This document shows positions 1 to 8,032 of a DNA stretch of 64,000 nucleotides, one piece after another (the stretch's first letter is position 1; each line of letters starts with the position of its first letter). Under the pieces are notes generated by a model, which saw only the letters and a list, made by a program, of their open reading frames with translations, made no database searches and was not told the DNA's origin. The stretch is from Photobacterium obscurum (GTDB taxonomy: Bacteria > Pseudomonadota > Gammaproteobacteria > Enterobacterales > Vibrionaceae), in assembly GCF_026191635.1 (NCBI RefSeq), contig NZ_JAKRRW010000012.1:1-64000 (forward strand), read 5' to 3'. Position numbers and translations under genes: made by a program.

Positions 1-16
1 ATTGCTGCTTCCTCAT
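1..16 (-). CDS. 5' end of a further cassette gene (partial)
   Basis: Only five codons (Met-Arg-Lys-Gln-Gln) of a leftward gene remain before the window edge. The start is supported by a strong Shine-Dalgarno (GGAGG, five bases before ATG). It lies one attC to the left of the hydrolase cassette, where the next cassette gene is expected. Nothing can be said about its product. Confidence 0.5.
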
Positions 17-153
17 AATGACCTCCATTTCAGTGCTGTTGGTCAGTTAGGGTTGCAGGAAAGGGCGCATAATGTCCAAGCTAAGACAGCCCTGGACAGA
101 AATGCGTTACAGTTGTTTTCTATTGTGGCTGGGTGGCATTAGTTTAATTAGGG

Positions 154-269
154 GTAACACCGCATTAAGGTGAGCAACACAATCATCAGACCAAACCATT
201 GTGCCGTAAACACTTAAGTAAAATCGAAAGCACCGTGCGTTGAGAATCACTCTTGAGCGTTTTGTTAGC
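154..269 (-). repeat. attC site 1 (VCR-like integron recombination site)
   Basis: Read on the minus strand, the site starts just after the hydrolase stop with CTAACAAAACGC and ends with CCTTAATGCGGTGTTAC, with partly self-complementary sequence between. The terminal boxes match the other four sites, though GGTGTTAC deviates from the more usual GGCGTTA. It belongs to the hydrolase cassette. Confidence 0.8.
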
Positions 270-270
270 A

Positions 271-1119
271 CTATTTTTCTAACACTTTTCCAAGGTAATC
301 ATCGACTGAAGATGACCATAGAGCCCAGTATTTATAAAATACATCGTGCCCCGAAGCCGAACTTCCTAATTGATAAAACTTGAAATCCACATTTCCGCCG
401 CCACGTTTATATGCATTGGCCAGGCTTTCTATTGTTGCGTCAGAATAATATGAATCATTGCGACCATAAATGAACAACGCTGGAGCTTTAACTGCTCTTC
501 CAGCTTCCTCAAAAATTTCAACATTCTGAGATTGCGAACCAACATTACATACGTCACCAACCCAGCCACCAGAAAAATTAATTACACCCGCAAATGAGTT
601 AGGGTGATGGGATGCATAGACGAGGGACAATACCCCTCCTCTCGAATTTCCCGATAAAACTAATTTTTTGCTATCTACCCATGGTTGCTTCAAAAGATAG
701 CTATAGGTCGCATCCAGCGACTTTTCGGCGTAAGCTATACCTTTTGTTATATCATCAGGGTTACAGGAATATAACTCACTGTAACTACCTTCTGATTTTC
801 CTCGACCGCGTCTCATTGGAACAATTAAAGCAATATTTTTATCCACTAGATATTGCCCAAAACCCCAAGGATTTATCGTGTATTCTTCAGGAACAACATT
901 TGGTCCAGTGGAGCCGTGATTAAATATCACTGTGGGAAAAGGCCCATCCCCTTTGGGTTTGTATATCGTTGCCTCTAACTCGATATTGCTATCCCAAAGA
1001 ACTCCTTTTTCTACTATTGGTATTCTAACGTTTTCACCCAGGTTATTCGCGCACACAGAACCGGACGCAAAAATCACAGTGCAACCTAACGCAAACCATC
1101 TATTCATCGAACTACTCAT
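271..1119 (-). CDS. secreted alpha/beta hydrolase (dienelactone hydrolase-like), integron cassette
   Basis: This is a hydrolase of the alpha/beta fold, probably exported; the substrate is unknown. With the start chosen here, the nucleophile motif GNSRGG puts the serine near residue 159. An Asp (YGRND) and a His (SGHD) follow in the right order for a triad. The segment MNRWFALGCTVIFASG...VCA is a plausible signal peptide. Start choice is uncertain: in-frame ATGs exist at 1173, 1134, 1119 and 1107, and none has a good Shine-Dalgarno. The gene sits between attC 1 and attC 2, with its stop two bases from attC 1, so it is a cassette gene. The family is clear and the specificity is not. Confidence 0.8.
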   Translation of the reverse strand: MSSSMNRWFALGCTVIFASGSVCANNLGENVRIPIVEKGVLWDSNIELEATIYKPKGDGPFPTVIFNHGSTGPNVVPEEYTINPWGFGQYLVDKNIALIVPMRRGRGKSEGSYSELYSCNPDDITKGIAYAEKSLDATYSYLLKQPWVDSKKLVLSGNSRGGVLSLVYASHHPNSFAGVINFSGGWVGDVCNVGSQSQNVEIFEEAGRAVKAPALFIYGRNDSYYSDATIESLANAYKRGGGNVDFKFYQLGSSASGHDVFYKYWALWSSSVDDYLGKVLEK

Positions 1120-1210
1120 CAAGGTACAAATCATAATATGAGCATAATCAGGCATATACAATGTGTGAGCCATTTAGTGTTTAGAACAATTCCTTACAAT
1201 TGGAGATAGT

Positions 1211-1311
1211 GCTAACGCCGCATTAAGGTGTGCACCACTTAACCCGCAAAGCGCAGCGAATTCCGTACCAAAACCGCCTCATGTGCATTCTATCAATACA
1301 ACTTGTTATGT
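1211..1311 (-). repeat. attC site 2 (VCR-like)
   Basis: Minus-strand ends are CATAACAAG at the gene side and CCTTAATGCGGCGTTAGC at the far side. The site lies immediately 3' of the EamA gene, whose stop codon overlaps it by a few bases, as is common for compact cassettes. GGCGTTAGC matches the usual core. Confidence 0.88.
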
Positions 1312-2214
1312 CGCTTGTTGCGATTTTAATTCCTTCGCTCTCATACTTCCGAATACATTTATTAAAGCACCAACAATAATCAAAATACCGCCAGCACAAG
1401 TCCATACTGATGGGGTTTCACTAAACAATAACCAGCCAAGTATGACTGAAAAAACCACCTGCGCATAAGAATACGCTGTTGCTCTACTTGCGACTTCAGT
1501 TTGCATTGCTTTTGTTAGACCTACTTGCCCTATTTGAGTAAAAATACCAACGAATAACAGTAACAGGAAAGCTTCTGTATTTGGCATCACAAAATCACTT
1601 CCAAGTAAGATTACAGATAAAGGTAAAGCAATCAGTGGAAAGTAAAATATAATGACAGAACTATCTTCACTAGTACTGAGTCGCTTTACAATCACATAAG
1701 CAACAGCACTCCCAAAGGCTCCCAATAACGCAACAGAAACACTAAGCAAAGGTAATTCCGTTGCACCTTCAAATGTTAACCTCGGACTTACTATTAAAAA
1801 CAGTCCAACGATACAACAAACAATACAAATAACTGTTGATATCTGAACTTTTTCCCGAAGAAAAAGTAATGCTAAAACAGCAGTAAATACAGGATGTAGA
1901 TACTGTAAAATTGTTGCTTCAGCTAAAGGTAAAGTAGATATTGCATAATACACACAAATCAAGGCTAATGAGCCAGCAACACCCCTTGCTATAAGTAATT
2001 TTTTGTTACCCCCCCAAACTGAAATTCTTTTTCTTTTAACATCCACATAGCTAATTATTAATGAAACAACAGCCCTAGCTGCAACGATTTCAAAAACAGG
2101 TATACCATAAGTACTAACTAATTTAACGCAACTAGACATAAGAGCAAAAGCAAATGCTGATACCAACATATACCTTACACCAACGGGGACGTTATTTATA
2201 AATTGAGCAGACAT
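1306..2214 (-). CDS. EamA/DMT-family transporter, integron cassette
   Basis: This 302-residue, very hydrophobic protein has about ten predicted membrane helices in two repeats, the usual size and shape of the drug/metabolite transporter family (EamA domains). The N-terminal segment VPVGVRYMLVSAFAFALMS and the EATILQYLHPVFTAVLALL stretch are typical of the family. It is probably an inner-membrane exporter of a small metabolite, with unknown substrate. Its stop lies inside attC 2 and its 5' end borders attC 3, so it is a cassette gene. No strong ribosome binding site is visible. A second EamA protein at 41614-42492 is not its close copy. Confidence 0.85.
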   Translation of the reverse strand: MSAQFINNVPVGVRYMLVSAFAFALMSSCVKLVSTYGIPVFEIVAARAVVSLIISYVDVKRKRISVWGGNKKLLIARGVAGSLALICVYYAISTLPLAEATILQYLHPVFTAVLALLFLREKVQISTVICIVCCIVGLFLIVSPRLTFEGATELPLLSVSVALLGAFGSAVAYVIVKRLSTSEDSSVIIFYFPLIALPLSVILLGSDFVMPNTEAFLLLLFVGIFTQIGQVGLTKAMQTEVASRATAYSYAQVVFSVILGWLLFSETPSVWTCAGGILIIVGALINVFGSMRAKELKSQQAT

Positions 2215-2327
2215 AAATGCGATTTAATTTCATATAATTAAGGGGGATTATTCTATTAAACAAATCACAGAAATGAAACTGTTCTGAATAATACATTACG
2301 TATAGTGAATCAAAAGGTATGGTTGCA

Positions 2328-2430
2328 CATAACGCCGCATTAAGATGCTCCCCATTGAACCAACAAAGCACACCGAACTCCCGACAAAAACCGCCGAGTG
2401 TAACGCGTCACACTAGATGCCTTTGTTATG
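2328..2430 (-). repeat. attC site 3 (VCR-like)
   Basis: On the minus strand it runs from CATAACAAAGGCATCTAG to CTTAATGCGGCGTTATG. It begins one base after the stop of the DUF6404-like gene. The central part carries GACGCGTTACA-type VCR sequence, also seen in attC 4. Confidence 0.88.
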
Positions 2431-2431
2431 G

Positions 2432-2794
2432 CTATTCAGGTAAATGATGTTCCTTTAACCACTCTTCCCATGATGAAGTGAGTTTAAGCTTCTTTGAGTA
2501 ATACAAAACTTCCAAACTCAACCATAAACCTGAGGTGAAGCCAAAAAATAACGATATGTATAAGTTGTTGATACTTGGCTCTTGTAGACGCCATACCATT
2601 AACCACATAAAACCACCCCAGGTCACTGTTCCAAAGACCAATTGCAAAAAAAATAGTTTCAACGGTGATTCAAATAAACAAGGTTTTGCATTCGATTTAA
2701 ACAGCCAGTGCCATATAAAAGGATAAGGTTTTACGACTGCTCTACTCGCACCTTTTTGGCGTAAATAAACTTCTATAAACTCTTTCTTATGCAT
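2432..2794 (-). CDS. small membrane protein, DUF6404-like, integron cassette
   Basis: A 120-residue protein with two predicted membrane helices: one around the WGGFMWLMVWRL motif and one in the following hydrophobic stretch. The layout (short charged N-terminus, a hydrophobic block, then G-x-x-x-W-G-x-x-M-W-x-x-x-W) resembles the DUF6404 family common in Vibrio. That assignment is from memory of the family pattern, not a search. It is flanked by attC 3 and attC 4, so it is a mobile cassette gene. A distant relative may sit in the chromosome at 33894-34190. Function unknown. Confidence 0.65.
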   Translation of the reverse strand: MHKKEFIEVYLRQKGASRAVVKPYPFIWHWLFKSNAKPCLFESPLKLFFLQLVFGTVTWGGFMWLMVWRLQEPSINNLYISLFFGFTSGLWLSLEVLYYSKKLKLTSSWEEWLKEHHLPE

Positions 2795-2905
2795 AATCAG
2801 TTATATGTAATTAATAATACGCTAGCTAATCACATCAGATTTACACCAAATGTGATATATAACTCACGTATTCACCTAGCATATGAAAAGTAAGATTTCG
2901 ATAGC

Positions 2906-3010
2906 CATAACGCCGGGCATAAGCTGCGCCCCACCGAACTCACCAAGCCAGCTGGACTTCAAACCAAAACTGCGGAGTGTAATGCGTCACACTTGTTGGC
3001 CTTGTTAGGC
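2906..3010 (-). repeat. attC site 4 (VCR-like)
   Basis: On the minus strand it starts with GCCTAACAAGGCC at the NUDIX stop codon and ends with CCCGGCGTTATGG. The core GTTAGGC on the plus strand is a perfect GTTRRRY. It overlaps the NUDIX stop by six bases. Confidence 0.9.
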
Positions 3011-3418
3011 ATTTCTTGCCGATATTAGTGATCTTGATTTGAGCCAGTTCATTGTAATGACCGTTGCCAATGAACAAATAGCTTCATCACTACCATCAAT
3101 AAATCTTAACTCTTCAATTTCAGCGTCTGGGAGTAAGCCACCATTAAAGTCTGAAAAATAACATGTTAGCTTTACTGATACACCACTATCTTTACCATCA
3201 GCTTGGGCTGTAAATGTTTCTGCATATTGAATTGTATTTGGAAGTAGATCTACTGATAGCTCTTCTTTAACTTCTCGGATAAGTGCCTGCTCATCACTTT
3301 CACCTTCTTCGCGCTTACCGCCAGGTATATAAAACATATCTTTCCCTTTGGAACGCACAGCTAAAAGCTTCCCATCACGAATATATAACCAAGCTAACTT
3401 ATCAATTATTTTTTCCAT
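3005..3418 (-). CDS. NUDIX hydrolase, integron cassette
   Basis: A 137-residue NUDIX protein, which would hydrolyse a nucleoside diphosphate linked to another moiety. The Nudix box is intact: GGKREEGESDEQ followed by LIREVKEEL fits G-x5-E-x7-R-E-U-x-E-E. The length is normal for a single-domain member. The substrate cannot be deduced. The ATG at 3418 follows GAGGTAATAA, an acceptable ribosome binding site. attC 4 abuts its 3' end and attC 5 lies upstream, so it is a full cassette. Confidence 0.9.
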   Translation of the reverse strand: MEKIIDKLAWLYIRDGKLLAVRSKGKDMFYIPGGKREEGESDEQALIREVKEELSVDLLPNTIQYAETFTAQADGKDSGVSVKLTCYFSDFNGGLLPDAEIEELRFIDGSDEAICSLATVITMNWLKSRSLISARNA

Positions 3419-3434
3419 TTATTACCTCATTGTC

Positions 3435-3561
3435 ACATAACGCCGCGTTAAGTCGTGAGCAGTGTCCACACCTAACTTAATACATTGTTCCTTAGACACA
3501 AAACTCCACCTTGAAACAGAACCGCCCAGCGTTACGAATCTGTCTTAAACGCCTTGTTATG
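3435..3561 (-). repeat. attC site 5 (VCR-like)
   Basis: Minus-strand ends are GCATAACAAGGCGTTTAAG and GACTTAACGCGGCGTTATG, which pair imperfectly as expected for a folded attC. At about 127 bp it is the longest of the five. It lies at the 3' end of the OsmC gene and is the rightmost attC in the window. Confidence 0.92.
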
Positions 3562-4024
3562 CAACGATTTCTGTAATTACTCTTGTATTCACTGAATTCG
3601 CTATAAAGCAATTTTCATGGGACAAATGGTGCATTTTTCTCAGTTGCTCATTACTTGGCAGTCGTTCGCCTGAAAATACTATATTTGGACGCAACACGAC
3701 TTCCGTTATTGCCATTTTGCCATTCTCATTTTTGGCCAAAGTACCAACCGCACTGTCGATGTAACTTTCTATGATGTACCGTCGTTTTGCTGCTATCGCA
3801 AGAAACGTCAGCATGTGACAGCTCGATAAAGACGCTATAAAAGCCTCTTCCGGATCGACATTCTCTTCAACTGAAAGAGGAGCAGGCACAACCAACGGAG
3901 AAGGCGACGCTGGAACAACAATACCACCATCAAACTCCCATAAATGTTCGCGACTATATTTATTATCGTTAAAGCCTTCCCCTTCTTTTCGCTTCCAACG
4001 AACTGTCGCAAAATGTTCTGACAT
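3557..4024 (-). CDS. OsmC-family protein, integron cassette
   Basis: A 155-residue OsmC/Ohr-type protein. These proteins reduce organic hydroperoxides or related oxidants with two redox cysteines. Both are present: SLSSCHMLTFL and HENCFIAN. The motif ASLSSCHM is diagnostic of the OsmC branch. The start at 4024 is preferred over the ATG at 4087 because GGGAGGAGGAA immediately precedes it and the product then has family length. Its stop overlaps attC 5. It is the cassette nearest the array's right boundary, so in normal array polarity it would be the integrase-proximal one. Confidence 0.88.
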   Translation of the reverse strand: MSEHFATVRWKRKEGEGFNDNKYSREHLWEFDGGIVVPASPSPLVVPAPLSVEENVDPEEAFIASLSSCHMLTFLAIAAKRRYIIESYIDSAVGTLAKNENGKMAITEVVLRPNIVFSGERLPSNEQLRKMHHLSHENCFIANSVNTRVITEIVA

Positions 4025-4050
4025 TTCCTCCTCCCTGATTTCAACGCGGT

Positions 4051-4058
4051 TGCATAAC
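4051..4058 (-). other. recombination core marking the right boundary of the cassette array
   Basis: The minus strand reads GTTATGCA here, 27 bases upstream of the OsmC start. The same GTTATG core occurs where other cassettes in this array begin, for example at attC 5. No attC-like folded repeat precedes it, so it marks either an attI-type core or the scar where the array was joined to the chromosome. Confidence 0.5.
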
Positions 4059-4132
4059 AGTGTATTAGTCTGCATGCTCGCTTTCACGCAGTTACCGCAC
4101 TGGTTCTTTCAGTACACTATACTCACAGCTAA

Positions 4133-4282
4133 ACCAAATACCATCCCAATGGTGTTGCCATTGTTGAAGGGCAATATTCCGAAGGTGAACGTGGGCTTTC
4201 TTTCATCACGAGTGAAAGAACAGGTATGCACTAATGTGCATTGAGATTGAACCCGGCGTTTACATCGGAGTACTACCGGTAA
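4133..4282 (+). pseudogene. possible relic of a rightward gene's 3' end
   Basis: One plus-strand frame reads like coding sequence (NGVAIVEGQYSEGERG, then LSFITSERTGMH), is broken by a TAA, and continues as CALRLNPAFTSEYYR to a second stop at 4280-4282. No start codon or family was recognised. It fills most of the 230 bp between the cassette array and the next gene. It may be a decayed gene tail, or chance. Confidence 0.2.
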
Positions 4283-4290
4283 TATGGTAC

Positions 4291-4770
4291 TCAACACCAC
4301 CTACGAACATTCGCTTTATAACGCCTATAATCATCGAAGAATAATGACTCCAGAAATTCTTCTTCTGGCTGAATTTGAAAACGATTCATGTATAACACAA
4401 AAACGGCACATAACATCAGGGAATAAATACTAGACAAGAAAAATCCCAAACCTATAAGTAGAAGTAAAAAACCGACATACATTGGGTTTCTTGATATTGA
4501 ATAAATACCAGATGTCACCAAGGTACTCGAACCTTGCGGTAACATTGGATTTACGGTCGTCTGAGCACGGCGGAAAGCCATAACGCCCAATAGTGAAATA
4601 ACACTACCTGAAATTACACATAAGATAGAAATTGTAATATCAATACTGCCAAAAATACCTTGACTAGGTAATAATTTAGACACTCCAGACATTAATATAG
4701 AAAAAATGATAACTAATGCTATAGGAGGAATCTTGAGCTTCAGTTTATTCAGGTGATTTTCTCTTGTCAT
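4291..4770 (-). CDS. isoprenylcysteine carboxyl methyltransferase-like membrane protein
   Basis: A 159-residue integral membrane protein with about four helices. The C-terminal signature, YSISRNPMYVGFLLLL followed by a second hydrophobic helix, EEEFLE and YRRYKANVRR, is that of the bacterial PEMT/ICMT methyltransferase family. These proteins methylate lipids or unknown acceptors with S-adenosylmethionine, and the acceptor here is unknown. It starts 20 bp after the MerR gene on the same strand, so the two are probably co-transcribed and the regulator may control it. Confidence 0.8.
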   Translation of the reverse strand: MTRENHLNKLKLKIPPIALVIIFSILMSGVSKLLPSQGIFGSIDITISILCVISGSVISLLGVMAFRRAQTTVNPMLPQGSSTLVTSGIYSISRNPMYVGFLLLLIGLGFFLSSIYSLMLCAVFVLYMNRFQIQPEEEFLESLFFDDYRRYKANVRRWC

Positions 4771-4790
4771 ATCGCCTACAATCTAACAGT

Positions 4791-5159
4791 TTAGCAAAGT
4801 GTCTGCTCGGTAATAATGGCCTGATAATGTTCTATCTTCCAGTCAATATGGTTTAAAAACTCTTTCGTTTCTTCGAGTTTTTGCTCCAAACGTACTTTAT
4901 GCTGTTGTAAGATTTTCAGCAACAGTTCTGCTTGATTTTCCGCATCGCCAACTTTGGCAGCAAACCGCTGAATATCTTTAAGCGGCATACCGGTGCTTTT
5001 TAAACACTGTACAAAGTGCAGCCAGCGAATATCATGTTCACGGTAAAATCTATGGCCAGATGCATCTCTGGGAATGGGATATATTAATCCGCTCTTTTCA
5101 TAAAACCGAAGTGTATGACAACTTAGCCCGCTAACTTCAGCCGCTTCATGAATTCTCAT
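4791..5159 (-). CDS. MerR-family transcriptional regulator
   Basis: A 122-residue regulator. The N-terminal winged helix is typical: IHEAAEVSGLSCHTLRFYEKSGLI, here split by HTLRFYE. A coiled-coil region of LLLKILQQHKVRLEQKLEETK type follows, with HIDWKIEHY near the end. No metal-binding cysteine cluster is present, so it probably senses an organic ligand or stress (YyaN/AdhR-like). The start at 5159 follows AAGGATAGTACG. The methyltransferase gene lies 20 bp downstream, suggesting a two-gene operon. Confidence 0.88.
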   Translation of the reverse strand: MRIHEAAEVSGLSCHTLRFYEKSGLIYPIPRDASGHRFYREHDIRWLHFVQCLKSTGMPLKDIQRFAAKVGDAENQAELLLKILQQHKVRLEQKLEETKEFLNHIDWKIEHYQAIITEQTLC

Positions 5160-5237
5160 CGTACTATCCTTATTACGAATCTGAGTTTAATTAGGCTGGC
5201 TCATATAGCTTCGCCTAATGGCTACGCACTGGTAAAT

Positions 5238-5261
5238 CAGGAAGCATGTAGGTACTTCCTG
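5238..5261 (-). terminator. hairpin between GNAT and MerR genes
   Basis: A seven-base-pair perfect stem CAGGAAG/CTTCCTG with a ten-base loop lies 22 bp after the GNAT stop. No clear T-run follows on the minus strand, so it is at best a weak or partial terminator. Confidence 0.35.
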
Positions 5262-5283
5262 TTTGTTAGTTTGGCATAGATTG

Positions 5284-5814
5284 CTAAGAGCATATTTTTG
5301 AATATACAGCGGTATCCGACAGTTCACCCGACGGTAAACGGTGAGCATTGGCAAATACGGTATCCAATTGATAACCGCACCGCTCAGCTACTGAGCGGCT
5401 TTTAAAGTTTGTTGATGCAGCAGTTATTTCGATGCGTCTTGCCTTACATTCATTAAAGGCATATTCCTCAATTAAAGATACCGCCTCCGAAACATAACCT
5501 TTACCGGTTTCACTGGTCCTTATCCAATAACCAATTTCAAAAAAAGGAACTGCTTTATCTCTGATCATTAAGCCTATTGCACCAAGAAAATGATCATCTG
5601 ACTTCCGTATTATTGAATAGCGGAGCTCACCAGTAAAACTTTCAAAATTCTCAATCGCTTTTTCGGTATTTGATATTGAGTCAGCTTCAGTCAGCGAAGA
5701 ATCAACCCAAGGAAGGTACTGACGCAACTCAACCTCACTTTCTATAATCGCCTCAAGCATTGAAGGTGCGCGCTCCATTGATGGCGGAACAAGCTTTATT
5801 CGAGAATTTTCCAC
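5284..5814 (-). CDS. GNAT acetyltransferase (RimJ/RimL-like)
   Basis: A 176-residue GNAT protein of the ribosomal-protein-serine acetyltransferase group. It shows the family course: an N-terminal IKLVPPSMERAPSMLEAI, the beta-strand FLGAIGLMI, then EIGYWIRTSETGKGYVSEAV, where the acetyl-CoA loop R-T-S-E-T-G-K-G-Y is visible. ARRIEITAASTNFKSRSVAERCGY follows and is cut here by NFKSRS. Such enzymes acetylate an N-terminus or a small amine; the substrate is not deducible. It is the first gene of a leftward run with MerR and the methyltransferase, although 124 bp and a hairpin separate it from MerR. Confidence 0.88.
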   Translation of the reverse strand: MENSRIKLVPPSMERAPSMLEAIIESEVELRQYLPWVDSSLTEADSISNTEKAIENFESFTGELRYSIIRKSDDHFLGAIGLMIRDKAVPFFEIGYWIRTSETGKGYVSEAVSLIEEYAFNECKARRIEITAASTNFKSRSVAERCGYQLDTVFANAHRLPSGELSDTAVYSKICS

Positions 5815-6228
5815 TAGAATACTCCTGTTTCTTTACTGCTAATTGAACTAAGTTCCCTACTCAAGCTACCTACATTGCTGTATATATTCAGGGGCTATTT
5901 ATGAACAAACCAACGCACACTATTAATAAGGAACCACTCTGAGTTAGAACATATCTGCTCATTTCTTTACGGTTACTATAAAAGATATTAATTTCCCAAA
6001 GGTTCCTCACCCTTGCTAATAAACACCTTTAAATTTACATTGATTGATAGCCCTAGCAACATAAATACATATTACGATAACCATATAGTTATGCAAGGCA
6101 ATCTCTCTGGTTTATTACAAGATTCTTTTCGTTGTATAAACGAATATAGATTTCCAAATCGATAACAAAGCATGTTGAAACTGCTTAGTCTTTAATATAA
6201 CAAACAAGCGATGACATTATCCGTAGAT
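5815..6228. other. intergenic region, no gene seen
   Basis: This is AT-rich sequence between the GNAT start and the terminator of the nfeD gene. No open frame with a ribosome binding site, repeat or convincing promoter stood out. It presumably contains the leftward promoter for the GNAT gene. Confidence 0.5.
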
Positions 6229-6261
6229 AAAAAAAGAGCCATGTTAAACATAGCTCTTTTT
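6229..6261 (-). terminator. Rho-independent terminator of the SPFH-nfeD operon
   Basis: AAAAAGAGC, one C/A mismatch, and ATGTT pair with AACAT and GCTCTTTTT around a one-base loop centre. Read leftward, the stem is followed by a T-run, so it ends transcription of nfeD, 14 bp after its stop. The A/T tails on both sides could make it bidirectional. Confidence 0.8.
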
Positions 6262-6275
6262 ACTTTCCAAAACAG

Positions 6276-6728
6276 TTATTGTTTGGCTTTAACAACCAAA
6301 ATAATTCCCTCGACATCGACCACTTCAACCAGTGTGCCAGCCTCTAAGGGCTTTTCTGTTTTAGCTAGCCATGACGTATCACCAAGACGAATTCGCCCTT
6401 GACTAACAGGTAATGCCTCTGACAAAACACAAGTCTGCCCTATCATTTGTTCAGTTCGCTGGTTGAGCGTCCTGTCTTTGTCATCAACACGATCCTTCTT
6501 GTGCTGATACCGCCACCATAGCCAGGTGGCAAAAAGCGAAAACACGGCAAATGTCAGCCATTGCAAAGACCAGCTCAAAGGTATAACCGACAATATTGCA
6601 CCGACCAGTAAGGCTGATACACCTAACCAGAGTAGATACCCCGCCGTGCCCAGGAGTTCAAGCAGCAAGAGTACCAGACCCAATGCTATCCAATGCCAGA
6701 AGTTCATCTGTTCCAGCAAAGCTATCAT
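6276..6728 (-). CDS. NfeD-family membrane protein
   Basis: A 150-residue NfeD protein. Three hydrophobic helices at the N-terminus ([17 protein letters not shown] and the next two segments) are followed by a soluble OB-fold at about residues 85-150 with [21 protein letters not shown], here given in part, and the hallmark WLAKTE...[11 protein letters not shown]. NfeD proteins partner with SPFH/stomatin proteins in membrane microdomains. Its start overlaps the SPFH gene's stop by four bases (ATGA), indicating translational coupling and a shared job. The gene resembles E. coli ybbK-linked nfeD. Confidence 0.88.
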   Translation of the reverse strand: MIALLEQMNFWHWIALGLVLLLLELLGTAGYLLWLGVSALLVGAILSVIPLSWSLQWLTFAVFSLFATWLWWRYQHKKDRVDDKDRTLNQRTEQMIGQTCVLSEALPVSQGRIRLGDTSWLAKTEKPLEAGTLVEVVDVEGIILVVKAKQ

Positions 6729-7669
6729 ACATTCGTTCCTTTACTTACAGTTTCATTTTGCTTGGGCTGATTCAGAAGCTCAGCAATACCTGTAATCGAC
6801 CCCATCAAGCCCGTTGCTTCCAATGGTAGCATGATCACTTTGCCATTTTCAGACTGACCAATTGTCTTAAGTGCATCAGTATAACCCTGTGCAACAAAGT
6901 AATTCACCGCCTGTAAGTCACCTTTTGCAATCGCTTCTGAAACCATCGCCGTTGCACGAGCTTCCGCTTCGGCGGCACGTTCTCGAGCTTCGGCCTGAAG
7001 AATCGCAGCCTGCTTATCACCCTCGGCTCGTAAAATCTCTGATTGCTTATGGCCCTCCGCACGCAGAATTTCTGCCTGACGGATACCTTCCGCTTCTAGC
7101 ACTTCAGCACGCTTGTTACGTTCAGCCTTCATTTGCGCGTTCATTGCCGCAGTCAAATCTGATGGCGGTTGAACATCTTTTATTTCAATACGGGTTACTT
7201 TAATTCCCCATGGGTTTGTAGCCTGATCGACAATGCTCAATAGCTGGCTATTTATACGGTCACGCTGAGACAGCATTTCATCCAACTCCATCGAACCCAA
7301 GACAGTACGGATGTTGGTTAAAGTCAAATTTCTAATAGCATGTTCTAGATCGTTGACTTCATAGGCCGCTTTTGCCGCATCAACAACCTGAACAAAACAG
7401 ACGGCATCAATCATCACATTGGCGTTATCACGAGAGATTACTTCCTGTGCGGGTATATCAAGCACTCGCTCCATCATGTTTATTTTATTGCCGATGCGAT
7501 CAACAAATGGAACGATAAGATTCAGCCCCGGCCGCAATGTTTTGGTATAACGGCCAAACCGTTCTACAGTCCATTCATTCCCCTGGGAAACTGTTTTTAC
7601 CCCCGAGGCAATAAAAACAATTGCAACAACAATAAACACCCCAACGGTTACTAACGTATCGTATGGCAT
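6725..7669 (-). CDS. qmcA: SPFH/band 7 (stomatin-like) membrane protein
   Basis: A 314-residue stomatin-type protein. One N-terminal helix ([17 protein letters not shown]) anchors it, then the band 7 domain follows with [13 protein letters not shown] and [10 protein letters not shown] near residues 30-60. A long alanine/glutamate-rich coiled coil contains near-repeats of [20 protein letters not shown]. Such proteins oligomerise into membrane scaffolds and modulate proteases such as FtsH. The start at 7669 is chosen because AAGGAG lies six bases upstream; the ATG at 7690 would place that Shine-Dalgarno inside the gene. It is followed by nfeD with a four-base overlap. The symbol follows the E. 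coli orthologue by resemblance. Confidence 0.88.
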   Translation of the reverse strand: MPYDTLVTVGVFIVVAIVFIASGVKTVSQGNEWTVERFGRYTKTLRPGLNLIVPFVDRIGNKINMMERVLDIPAQEVISRDNANVMIDAVCFVQVVDAAKAAYEVNDLEHAIRNLTLTNIRTVLGSMELDEMLSQRDRINSQLLSIVDQATNPWGIKVTRIEIKDVQPPSDLTAAMNAQMKAERNKRAEVLEAEGIRQAEILRAEGHKQSEILRAEGDKQAAILQAEARERAAEAEARATAMVSEAIAKGDLQAVNYFVAQGYTDALKTIGQSENGKVIMLPLEATGLMGSITGIAELLNQPKQNETVSKGTNV

Positions 7670-8032
7670 TCTAATCTCCTTAATAAACACCGTTCATTTA
7701 CATAAACAATACCTTAAACAAGTGAGTAATTGTACTCATGTGAGTAAAGAAGTGCTTGATTATCGTCTAAAAAGTAATCTACCTCACGATTGGGGGGCCT
7801 GTTCGATAGTTTGCACCTTACTAACCATAACCTGACTCTTATCCGCAATTTTCTGTACATTTTGGTTAATATCTTCACCGCGATGGCACAACTCAGTGTG
7901 TTATGGCAGCAACCTATATGCGCTAACCATGACCTTCGCCGAAAAGTAATGCTTTTTCGTTTGTTCAGGTGCACTCCCCTAGCCGGGTGCGTTATTATCT
8001 CTACCCAACCCTGTTTTGAGCTCACTTGATTC
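7670..8032. other. divergent intergenic region between the SPFH gene and the RecQ gene
   Basis: About 360 bp separate two divergent genes and must hold both promoters. Two overlapping open frames cross it on opposite strands, but neither has a ribosome binding site or recognisable protein features. No clear operator was identified. Confidence 0.5.

Noticed and set aside
612..1141. Plus-strand open frames opposite the hydrolase gene
   Set aside because: They are antisense shadows of the clear hydrolase cassette gene and lack ribosome binding sites.
5160..5283. A possible sixth attC between the MerR and GNAT genes (CTAACAAACAGG at one end)
   Set aside because: The opposite end lacks the GGCGTTA-type core, and only a short hairpin is present, so it does not form an attC.
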